Assembly: GCA_900548745.1 (NCBI GenBank)
Contig: URLQ01000022.1
Span: 1-29,010 of the forward strand
Length of the DNA: 29,010 bases
From: an uncultured Prevotella sp.
Lineage (GTDB): Bacteria; Bacteroidota; Bacteroidia; Bacteroidales; Bacteroidaceae
Direction of reading: 5' to 3'
The notes below the pieces were generated by a model, which had not been told where the DNA came from, did not search any database, and saw only the letters and a program-made list of their open reading frames with translations. Below, in pieces: positions 23,793-29,010 of this stretch. How positions within the stretch are numbered: position 1 is the stretch's first letter; the number at the start of each line of letters is the position of its first letter. The position numbers and the translations under genes are program-made.

Positions 23793-24014
23793 ATGAAAAC
23801 ATTAGGCTACATTGGAGCATTTCTGGGCGGTGCCCTGGCTGGAACAGCCCTCGGACTTCTCCTTGCTCCGGAGAAGGGAACAGACACAAGAGAGAAGATA
23901 ACAGATGCAATCGACGACTTCTGCAAGCGCCACAGCATCAAGCTGACACGCAAGGAGATGGGTGACTTGGCTGATGACATCAAGGATGCGGCAGCAGAAT
24001 CTGACGAGGTTTAA
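23793..24014 (+). CDS. YtxH-domain small membrane-associated protein
   Basis: A 73-residue protein. A Gly/Ala-rich hydrophobic N-terminus (YIGAFLGGALAGTALGLLLAP) is followed by the EKGTDTREKI motif and a charged amphipathic helix, the YtxH superfamily pattern. Members are often stress-induced and membrane-anchored. It is first in a three-gene set with a holin-superfamily protein and a small unknown protein, an arrangement that recalls enterobacterial yqjD-yqjE-yqjK by architecture only. Confidence 0.85.
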   Translation: MKTLGYIGAFLGGALAGTALGLLLAPEKGTDTREKITDAIDDFCKRHSIKLTRKEMGDLADDIKDAAAESDEV

Positions 24015-24028
24015 TTTAATCTGAATTG

Positions 24029-24379
24029 ATGTTTTCAAGCGACAAGAACATAGACATCATCGGCAGGCTCATAGAGACAGCAAGGCATTATGTCGGACTA
24101 CAGAGCGAGTATCTGAAGCTGGGGGCCATTGACAAGACGGTGCGCCTCATCACGGCGCTCATCATCGTTGCAGTAATGGCGCTCATCATCATCCTCGTGC
24201 TGATATTCCTTTCGCTGGCTGCCACCGTTGCCATTGCCGGTGCCGTGGGTTACGGATGGGCCTTCTGTATAGTGGGAGCCTTCTATTTCGTGGCTTTCAT
24301 AATATTTCTGTTGTTCAAGAAGCAGCTCATCGAAAAGCCGCTCGTAAAGTTTCTAACAACACTCCTGATGGAAAAATAA
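24029..24379 (+). CDS. Phage holin superfamily III-type (YqjE-like) membrane protein
   Basis: A 116-residue protein with two membrane segments (about residues 37-70 and 74-96: LITALIIVAVMALIIILVLIFLSLA, GWAFCIVGAFYFVAFIIFLL). An amphipathic N-terminal helix precedes them and a cytosolic tail LIEKPLVKFLTTLL follows. This fits the holin-X/YqjE family, which despite its name is usually a chromosomal membrane protein. I used the ATG at 24029; the TTG at 24026 is in the same frame. It lies 14 bases after the YtxH gene. Confidence 0.8.
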   Translation: MFSSDKNIDIIGRLIETARHYVGLQSEYLKLGAIDKTVRLITALIIVAVMALIIILVLIFLSLAATVAIAGAVGYGWAFCIVGAFYFVAFIIFLLFKKQLIEKPLVKFLTTLLMEK

Positions 24380-24470
24380 GCCACACTCTTGACGGTAGCA
24401 AAGACTATCCATAACAATGGTAAGACCATCCTTAGGGAGAAAAAGATTATTCTTAACGGAAAACAAGATC

Positions 24471-24719
24471 ATGACAAATGAAACAGAAAAGCAGACATCA
24501 TACAGTTCCCTTCACGACATTAGTATGCGCAAGGAGGAACTGCTGAAGCAAATTCGGCACGACCAGCAGCAGATGGGCGGCATGTGGAACGAGATGTTCC
24601 GTCCGCAGCAGAGAACGCGGAAAAAGGGGCTCAACCTGCAAAGCATGCTGAATACCGGCATCGGCGTCTTAGACGGAGCTTTGTTCGCTTGGAAGCTTTA
24701 TCGTAAATTCAAAAGATAA
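24471..24719 (+). CDS. Hypothetical protein, third gene of the YtxH-holin operon
   Basis: An 82-residue basic protein starting MTNETEKQTSYSS. A charged helical first half (MRKEELLKQIRHDQQQMGGMW) is followed by a Lys/Arg patch and a short C-terminal segment, LNTGIGVLDGALFAWKLYRKF, that may touch the membrane. I chose ATG 24471; the upstream frame from 24417 reads poorly. No family recognised; conserved position after a YqjE-like gene suggests a function with it. Confidence 0.65.
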   Translation: MTNETEKQTSYSSLHDISMRKEELLKQIRHDQQQMGGMWNEMFRPQQRTRKKGLNLQSMLNTGIGVLDGALFAWKLYRKFKR

Positions 24720-24755
24720 CTTCACACTTGCAGAAAATACATCTACAAATAAGAA

Positions 24756-24801
24756 TAAGGGAGAGAATGACTCTGAAAAACAGAAGCCGTTCTCTCCCTT
24801 A
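24756..24801. terminator. Terminator-like hairpin between converging operons
   Basis: TAAGGGAGAGAA (24756-24767) pairs perfectly with 24790-24801 over 12 bases with a 22-base loop. T-rich sequence follows on the minus strand only, so it may terminate the leftward operon best. Confidence 0.7.
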
Positions 24802-24804
24802 ATA

Positions 24805-24828
24805 GTTGACGAGTTGACAAGTTGACGA
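24805..24828. repeat. Three-copy 8-bp tandem repeat (GTTGACGA type)
   Basis: GTTGACGA, GTTGACAA, GTTGACGA in direct tandem, 8 bases before the stop of the minus-strand gene. Similar short tandem repeats are common in Bacteroidales intergenic DNA, as I recall. Confidence 0.8.
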
Positions 24829-24835
24829 GGAATCA

Positions 24836-25747
24836 TCAATTATCAAGCAGGGCCTTTGCCTTATTGTTCTTCTTCCTGTCCTTGCTGTAGTTCAGAATCT
24901 TCATTAAGGCGAGAGCGTCGAAGCCTATATAGGCAGAGGTCTGATAAGCTTTCTTGCCATCAGCAGTCTTGAAGAGTGGGGTAAGTCCGAAGTTTCCTCC
25001 CATCACTACTGGACCAAAGCCCCAGCTCAGCGCCAATCCCAGACCAGCATGGTTGAGTTTGTAGGTGTCGGTGAACTTTCCCTCCGGACCCTTCCTTCTG
25101 TACCATGCGTTTGTCCTGAGCTCCGGAGTAAGTCCTATACCCAACTCAAAGTCATAGTCTGACTGCCATGTAAACATAAACGGCACTCTCAGCGAGAGGA
25201 AATTAATATTGTTGCCGTCAGCCATGTAGCCCAGTTCCTTGAAGTGCCATCTGCCTCCCTCCTCGCCTACGGCACAATCCTTCTGGAAGCACAGATGACT
25301 CCATACCACCTGCGCAGCCATGCTCAGCCCCAGGCTATGGCTCTTGTTGAATGGCACCGACATATAATAAGGTGTCACTCCGAGTTCAAACGACTTGGAA
25401 TAGCGTGCATGGTCCAGTTCACTATTACCCATCACCTTGCCAGAGATGCTCGACATACCCATCCACACGGTGGCAAAACGCGGTGAGAAATCCAGATGCT
25501 GCAGTTTTTCCGTCGGCACGAATGGCGAGCCCACAAACACGCGCTCCACTTCCTGTCCGTCGATATAGTTCATCTCGCTTATTTTTGTCTCCCGGTTACC
25601 GTCCTTGCCGTATACCTTCACGTTGGTCTTGTCGCCATCCACGTCTACAACGATGCTCTTGCCGTTTACGACAAACGTAGTGTCCTTCACCTCTTCTGCC
25701 ACTGCCAGCATCGGCAGGCAAGCAGCCAAAAACAATAGTTTCTTCAT
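24836..25747 (-). CDS. Outer-membrane beta-barrel protein
   Basis: A 303-residue exported protein with a signal peptide (MKKLLFLAACLPMLAVAEE). An N-terminal segment with two short beta hairpins (FVVNGKSIVVDVDGDKTNVKVYG) is followed by alternating-residue strands rich in aromatic residues (FSPRFATVWMGMSS, HSLGLSMAAQVVWSHL, YDFELGIGLTPELRTNAWYRR). This pattern is typical of small Bacteroidetes barrels of the OMP_b-brl/PorT-like kind. It is last in the operon with the ECF sigma and anti-sigma genes, so its expression is probably sigma-dependent. Ligand and function unknown. Confidence 0.78.
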   Translation of the reverse strand: MKKLLFLAACLPMLAVAEEVKDTTFVVNGKSIVVDVDGDKTNVKVYGKDGNRETKISEMNYIDGQEVERVFVGSPFVPTEKLQHLDFSPRFATVWMGMSSISGKVMGNSELDHARYSKSFELGVTPYYMSVPFNKSHSLGLSMAAQVVWSHLCFQKDCAVGEEGGRWHFKELGYMADGNNINFLSLRVPFMFTWQSDYDFELGIGLTPELRTNAWYRRKGPEGKFTDTYKLNHAGLGLALSWGFGPVVMGGNFGLTPLFKTADGKKAYQTSAYIGFDALALMKILNYSKDRKKNNKAKALLDN

Positions 25748-25766
25748 ATCTTCAGTCTTTTTTATT

Positions 25767-26210
25767 TCATACTTTTGAATAGCACAGCTTCATAATATCG
25801 TCGGGCGATAGCGTACCCTCGATATAAATCACGGTACCCTTATGCCCTCCTACGTTACTGAACAGAATGTACCTGTTTATGCCGCCCCTCAATGGAGCCA
25901 TCATATAGTAGCCGCTTACTATGCGCCCTTCTTCCACCACCTCTCTCACCTTCTTTGCCGACTTCTTGTCTGCCGCCAGATAGGGTTCTATGGCAGAATA
26001 CAGGTTCTTGTAGACCAGACTCTTGTAGGTATGCAGCTTATAGCCACGCAGTTCGGTGTTCTTCATCACCACCATCTTGCAGCCCTTCGACTTTCCGAAA
26101 CGCTGAAACACCCTGTCAACGTTCAGTCCCTCCTGTGCTGCTGCCGTTATGGTGCAAGCCACCATTATCGCCAACGTAACCATTATGCGTTTCACAAAGA
26201 ACTGTTTCAT
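25767..26210 (-). CDS. Secreted DUF protein of the ECF sigma operon (DUF4252/DUF6108-like)
   Basis: A 147-residue exported protein with a signal peptide ending TAAAQ and no membrane segment after it. The mature part is basic and reads as a compact alpha/beta domain (VFQRFGKSKGCKMVVMKNTELRGYKLHTYKSLVYKNL ... GTVIYIEGTLSPDDIMKL). It resembles small secreted Bacteroidetes DUFs of the DUF4252 or DUF6108 kind, but I cannot separate these by eye. Third in the sigma operon, 68 bases after the anti-sigma candidate and 19 bases before the barrel gene. Confidence 0.65.
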   Translation of the reverse strand: MKQFFVKRIMVTLAIMVACTITAAAQEGLNVDRVFQRFGKSKGCKMVVMKNTELRGYKLHTYKSLVYKNLYSAIEPYLAADKKSAKKVREVVEEGRIVSGYYMMAPLRGGINRYILFSNVGGHKGTVIYIEGTLSPDDIMKLCYSKV

Positions 26211-26278
26211 AATAATAAACCTTTATGTTCACGTTATTTTTTTACTATTTCTCTTTCTCTCGCTCCCCCATGCCGGCA

Positions 26279-26794
26279 TTACCTCATCATGTCCATTGCG
26301 GCAAAGGGGTCTTCGCTGTTCTCTCCCACCATGTCGAGGGCTTCCACGGCTTCCGCCTTCACCTCCTTGCGGTCGGTATACATCTTTCCGTCCACTATCA
26401 TGTAGCAGTCGGGTTGGCGATGCCTACCGAAGAACACTCCCACAAGGAGCAGTAGCGTTGCCGCTGCCGACAGGGTCCACACGAGGCCTCTTACATGGCG
26501 CTTTCTGCGCTTGTCCTCGCCAGAAGGCTTTTCATCCACAGAGCCGTTGACATCCTTTTCTTCCATAGCACCGCCGTCAGCCTCCTCCACGGAGCCGCCG
26601 CCGAAGAGTTCCTCCCGTTGCTCACCCACGAAGCTGAACAATGCTCTGTATGGCTTCCACTCCTCGGGAACTATAGCAGAAGGATTTGAGAAAAAGTCTC
26701 TCAACGTCTTCTCTTCTGCGTTTGTCGTCAAACCGTCCATATACTTCTTGAGCAGTCTGCCAACAGTATTTTCCATCATGCTCTTATTTTCCAT
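26279..26794 (-). CDS. Single-pass membrane protein, anti-sigma factor candidate
   Basis: A 171-residue protein with one membrane segment (about 103-123, LVWTLSAAATLLLLVGVFFG). The cytosolic N-terminal half begins with a helix pattern, LLKKYMDGLTTNAEEKTLRDFF, similar to that in FecR-like and other Bacteroidetes anti-sigma proteins. A long acidic, Gly-rich linker follows. The C-terminus outside the membrane is short (about 48 residues). It follows the sigma gene with a one-base overlap (TAATG). Role as anti-sigma is inferred from position and topology; no zinc motif (HxxxCxxC) is present. Confidence 0.65.
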   Translation of the reverse strand: MENKSMMENTVGRLLKKYMDGLTTNAEEKTLRDFFSNPSAIVPEEWKPYRALFSFVGEQREELFGGGSVEEADGGAMEEKDVNGSVDEKPSGEDKRRKRHVRGLVWTLSAAATLLLLVGVFFGRHRQPDCYMIVDGKMYTDRKEVKAEAVEALDMVGENSEDPFAAMDMMR

Positions 26795-27297
26795 TATCTT
26801 TGTCCTTTCATTATTTTCATATACGTGTCACGGATTTTCAGTCGCGCCCTCGACAGGTTCTTCCGCAGGTTGTCAGCCGAGCAGCCCGTTATCTGCATTA
26901 TCTCCTCCGCCTCGTAGCCTTCAATCTCCTTCATGCGGAACACCTGGCGCTGCAGCGGCGGCAGACTCTCCACGATGAGCTTTATGAGCCTCACCTCGTC
27001 ATGCACTTCTGCCGTAAGGTCGTTGAAGGGTATTTCCAGGTCAATGCCTCCGTCAGACGAGAATTTCCGGCGTCTGCACTTGTCGTAGAACAGATTTCTT
27101 GCCATTGTGGATGCGAGTGCCATCATGCCGCCCTTCGTCTCCTCCAATCTGGTGCGCATGTTCCAGAGCCTGAGCATGACTTCCTGCACGAGGTCTTCGG
27201 CATCATCGTCATTCCCGGAAAGTTTCAGCGCATAGCATTTCAGCTTCTGGCGCATCGGCAGCACTTTACTGTTGAACTCTTCTGGTTTCATCCGCAT
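26794..27297 (-). CDS. ECF-type RNA polymerase sigma-70 factor
   Basis: A 167-residue extracytoplasmic-function sigma factor. Region 2 (LSGNDDDAEDLVQEVMLRLW) includes the conserved D-A-E-D-L-x-Q motif; region 4 (LPPLQRQVFRMKEIEGYEAEEIMQITGCSADNLRKNLSRARLKI) has a clear helix-turn-helix. It resembles other Bacteroidetes ECF proteins. The alternative ATG at 27291 (MKPEEF) is equally good. It is first in a four-gene minus-strand operon with a membrane protein, a secreted DUF protein and a beta-barrel. Only a weak -7-like TACATTTA is seen upstream. Confidence 0.9.
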   Translation of the reverse strand: MRMKPEEFNSKVLPMRQKLKCYALKLSGNDDDAEDLVQEVMLRLWNMRTRLEETKGGMMALASTMARNLFYDKCRRRKFSSDGGIDLEIPFNDLTAEVHDEVRLIKLIVESLPPLQRQVFRMKEIEGYEAEEIMQITGCSADNLRKNLSRARLKIRDTYMKIMKGQR

Positions 27298-27405
27298 CGT
27301 TTATCTATATAACGCATAAATGTAGTATTTCGGACATTCTGAACTATATTTTTTTTATTTGGCATGCAAAAAACTTACAATCACAACAAAAAACAACGAC
27401 TTTCC

Positions 27406-27437
27406 TTTGGTATTTATTATATATATATGTATATTTG
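27406..27437 (+). promoter_or_regulatory. Promoter of the DUF805 gene
   Basis: TTTG (27406-27409), 20 bases, TATATTTG (27430-27437). A transcript would start at about 27444, inside the dispersed repeat copy C, giving a leader of about 150 bases. Confidence 0.7.
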
Positions 27438-27440
27438 CAT

Positions 27441-27509
27441 AAGATAAGCTGCGGCTCGGCATAACATCCAAGCAAGCTTGATGATTCTGCTCTCGCCTTG
27501 CATTATCTT
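27441..27509. repeat. Dispersed repeat, copy C (divergent)
   Basis: It shares the ordered core GCTCGG (27454), AAGCAAGCTT (27470) and CTCTCGC (27490) with copies A and B. It is bounded by a different but complementary pair, AAGATAA (27441-27447) and TTATCTT (27503-27509). Its right end, TTGCATTATCTTT, resembles a promoter -7 region with one base changed. Confidence 0.7.
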
Positions 27510-27594
27510 TACAGTCACAGAATGACATTCTGCTCAAAGACACATAGCATAATCCACACTTAACAAATTCATTTATCATACAAAAAAAGTAACT

Positions 27595-28140
27595 ATGAAC
27601 AATTCCATGAACTATGTAGCCACGCCGAGACTCGGTTTCAGCGAGGCTGTAAAAAGAGTACTCAACAATCTGACCAACGTCAATGGCCGTGCCCGTCGCT
27701 CGGAATACTGGTGGTTCGCACTTGCCACCACCATCGTCAACGGCATTTTCTCTTCTATCTTCGGCCCATCGTCCATCATCTACGCTGTAGTATCCGTTCT
27801 CGTCAGCCTGTGCACCGTTGCCGTCGGCGTAAGACGCCTCCACGACTCGGGTCATAATGCCATCTGGGTCTACATCGGGTTTGTAAGCAGCGTCATAGCG
27901 CTGGTATACATCCATGCGACAGGCTTCTTTGAATTGGCTAACACCCTGAACCCAAACCCCGAAAAGATTTTTGAGACCTTATCAAGCCCCGTATATGCCG
28001 TTTCGGCTTCAGTTTCATTCATCTGCGGACTTGTTGTCTTCATATTCAGCCTCTTCGACAGCAATATGGGACCGAACAAATACGGAGACTCTCCTAAATA
28101 TATTCCGGCAGACTCCCAGGACCAGACCGCAAGTTTATAA
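27595..28140 (+). CDS. DUF805 membrane protein
   Basis: A 181-residue inner-membrane protein with about four hydrophobic segments. Family hallmarks are GRARRSEYWWFAL (about 33-45), the GVRRLHDSGHNAIW motif after the second hydrophobic block, and the C-terminal NMGPNKYGDSPKY. DUF805 proteins are widespread, sometimes phage- or transport-linked, and have no assigned function. The gene is monocistronic: a clear promoter with the copy C repeat in its leader, and a terminator 66 bases after its stop. Confidence 0.92.
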   Translation: MNNSMNYVATPRLGFSEAVKRVLNNLTNVNGRARRSEYWWFALATTIVNGIFSSIFGPSSIIYAVVSVLVSLCTVAVGVRRLHDSGHNAIWVYIGFVSSVIALVYIHATGFFELANTLNPNPEKIFETLSSPVYAVSASVSFICGLVVFIFSLFDSNMGPNKYGDSPKYIPADSQDQTASL

Positions 28141-28205
28141 AAAGACTTTCAAGAGGACTCTCTCAAGAAACAGACAGTAACTATACGAAATACAAACAAC
28201 AAAAC

Positions 28206-28266
28206 TCTCCCCGCTAACTACACCTTATATTATATAATTGTGTAAGTTTGACGGGGAGATTTTTTT
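28206..28266 (+). terminator. Intrinsic terminator of the DUF805 gene
   Basis: TCTCCCCG (28206-28213) pairs with CGGGGAGA (28252-28259). The stem continues inward with AACTACAC/GTGTAAGTT (one bulge). Seven T follow on the + strand. Confidence 0.85.
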
Positions 28267-28390
28267 CGTTTTTCCTATACCACCGGATTACTTCCGGTAG
28301 GAATGTATAGTTGTCGTAGTAGTTCACTGTTTCAAGGTCAGAGAAACCTTTATCCCGAACTGGGGTATTCCTATGAACCTTTATTGGCAT
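28214..28390 (-). CDS. Small ORF downstream of the recombinase remnant, 58 residues
   Basis: An ATG lies one base after the recombinase stop (TAAAATG). The frame, beginning MPIKVHRNTPVRDKGFSDL and continuing ETVNYYDNYTFLPEVIRWY, has a protein-like composition (Asp/Glu/aromatic mix, no low complexity). Its last dozen codons run through the inverted repeat that terminates the DUF805 gene, so the original C-terminus may have been replaced. No family recognised. It could be an accessory gene of the recombinase or chance. Confidence 0.35.
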   Translation of the reverse strand: MPIKVHRNTPVRDKGFSDLETVNYYDNYTFLPEVIRWYRKNEKNLPVKLTQLYNIRCS

Positions 28391-28391
28391 T

Positions 28392-28551
28392 TTACCAAGT
28401 GATAAGCTTATCTACAATTTCTTGTCGCTCCAGGTTGCTTCTTCGCAGTTAGATACGTGTTGTCTCTATGCTTTCATGTCCCATTAGGTCGGCAAGCAAG
28501 GCCATATCGTTGAACTTCTCCAAGAATTTCTTGGTTTTCTTCAAGACTTTA
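28392..28551 (-). pseudogene. C-terminal remnant of a tyrosine recombinase
   Basis: The frame reads FLEKFNDMALLADLMGHESI then ETTRI-stop-LRRSNLERQEIVDKLITW. The LMGHESIETTRIYLRR-type block is the C-terminal catalytic region of Bacteroidetes tyrosine recombinases, with the His of the GH motif; the catalytic Tyr just after TRI is where the stop TAA sits (28449-28451), one base from TAC. The N-terminal and central parts, including the first catalytic Arg, are absent: upstream the frame runs into dispersed repeat copy B. It is therefore a decayed fragment of a mobile or invertase gene. Confidence 0.75.
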
Positions 28552-28613
28552 GATAAAATCCTCACGCTCGGAAGAATAAGCAAGCTTCTTCTCTCGCTTA
28601 ATCGGATTTTTAG
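28552..28613. repeat. Dispersed repeat, copy B
   Basis: A 62-base element nearly identical to copy A (16953-17017), with the same 7-base ends AAAATCC (28555-28561) and GGATTTT (28604-28610). It abuts the truncated end of the recombinase remnant. Confidence 0.85.
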
Positions 28614-28787
28614 GGGAGACGGGAGAGAGGTAAGAAAATATTAAAGGAATGGCATAGAAAGCACAACGTAAAACTGTATTTTTATACAATTACAACGTGC
28701 GTGTTTGGTGCATAAAAGAGGAATATGGATATAGATTTAGATGCTTGTTGAAGCAACATGAAACAGATATCCAATTAACTTCAAATC

Positions 28788-28850
28788 GAAAGTTACCGAA
28801 TTTCTATGAGAAAGTTACGGACTTTCTATTGGAAAGTTACCGAATTTCTA
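28788..28850. repeat. Three-copy 19-bp repeat, 22-base period
   Basis: GAAAGTTACCGAATTTCTA at 28788 and 28832, with the variant GAAAGTTACGGACTTTCTA at 28810. The middle copy contains a perfect 6-bp dyad (GAAAGT/ACTTTC). Spacing is 22 and 22 bases, so the sites lie on the same helix face. Confidence 0.85.
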
Positions 28851-29010
28851 AATGATGACAAAATAACGTGTCTACAGAGGCTTGGCGTAAATGTCAGAAT
28901 CGGACTATATAGACGTGCTGGACAAACCGTTTATTTATACGGTTGGATTGATTATCATGAGCGGTCGAAAGATGTTTTAGTCATCGTTTGTTTCTGTTCG
29001 CCATTTGACG
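28806..29010 (+). CDS. Open frame running off the right edge, uncertain
   Basis: An ATG within the 22-base repeat array opens a frame of 68 codons that is still open at the window end (MRKLRTFYWKVTEFLNDD ... YLYGWIDYHERSKDVLVIV). The first 15 residues are simply the repeat translated. The later part could be protein or chance. No family recognised. Confidence 0.2.
   Translation, partial: MRKLRTFYWKVTEFLNDDKITCLQRLGVNVRIGLYRRAGQTVYLYGWIDYHERSKDVLVIVCFCSPFD

Noticed and set aside
25842..26405. 187-codon + strand frame across the secreted DUF gene
   Set aside because: Opposes a well-supported operon, has no family features and is Ser/Pro/Leu-rich as expected for an antisense shadow.
27355..27915. 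186-codon minus-strand frame overlapping the DUF805 gene
   Set aside because: Half of it is antisense to a clear DUF805 protein and half lies in promoter and repeat DNA.
28275..28310. Compound palindrome CTATAC ... ACCGGA/TCCGGT ... GTATAG as a recombination site
   Set aside because: It falls inside the 58-residue ORF and may be coding chance; there is no second copy in the window to support a recombination site.

Overview
This window looks like a chromosomal segment from a Bacteroidales bacterium, most likely a Prevotella-type organism. The evidence is as follows. Nearly every gene start is preceded by the Bacteroidetes promoter pattern (-7 box TAnnTTTG, several with TTG or TTTG 16-20 bases upstream). 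Shine-Dalgarno sites are scarce. One gene encodes a type IX secretion sorting domain. There is an ECF sigma/anti-sigma operon with secreted partners. The 29-residue Arg/Lys-rich gene between the HU and RNase G genes is a Bacteroidetes arrangement as I recall it. No rRNA, tRNA or CRISPR array was seen.

Layout. 1-4028: mannose-6-phosphate isomerase (manA), the SRP GTPase (ffh), folD and a 59-residue TPR protein. 4259-6921: a four-gene 2-oxoacid:ferredoxin oxidoreductase operon (ferredoxin, alpha, TPP-binding beta, gamma) closed by a strong terminator. 7046-10147: a uroporphyrinogen decarboxylase-like (MtaA-type) protein, divergent from an OmpR-type response regulator and its histidine kinase. 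10148-10915: a 768-base gene-free stretch with a long inverted repeat and a phased octamer array. 10916-12705: two translationally coupled secreted proteins, one with a type IX sorting domain. 13052-15220: a GH13 alpha-amylase followed by an alanyl-tRNA-editing-type protein. 15352-17571: RNase G, the 29-residue ribosome-associated-type protein and HU, all on the minus strand. 17855-23569: thrS, a secreted TPR protein split by an in-frame stop, def, ruvX and a SPOR lipoprotein, again on the minus strand. 23793-24719: a YtxH / holin-superfamily / hypothetical operon. 24836-27297: ECF sigma factor, membrane anti-sigma candidate, secreted DUF protein and beta-barrel protein, in that transcriptional order on the minus strand. 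27595-28140: a DUF805 membrane protein. 28141-29010: a decayed tyrosine-recombinase end, a small ORF, and short phased repeats.

Most genes are core housekeeping: protein targeting, folate C1 metabolism, anaerobic 2-oxoacid metabolism, tRNA charging and editing, RNA processing, and N-terminal deformylation. The accessory and regulatory parts are the two-component system, the ECF operon, the type IX pair and the right edge.

The least explained structure is a short dispersed repeat seen three times (16953-17017, 27441-27509, 28552-28613). It has a conserved core (GCTCGG ... AAGCAAGCTT ... CTCTCGC) flanked by 7-base inverted ends whose sequence differs between copies but stays complementary. The gene-free region at 10.4-10.65 kb and the 22-base-period repeats at 28.79-28.85 kb are the next most interesting. 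All functional calls come from reading motifs by eye; no database search was run.
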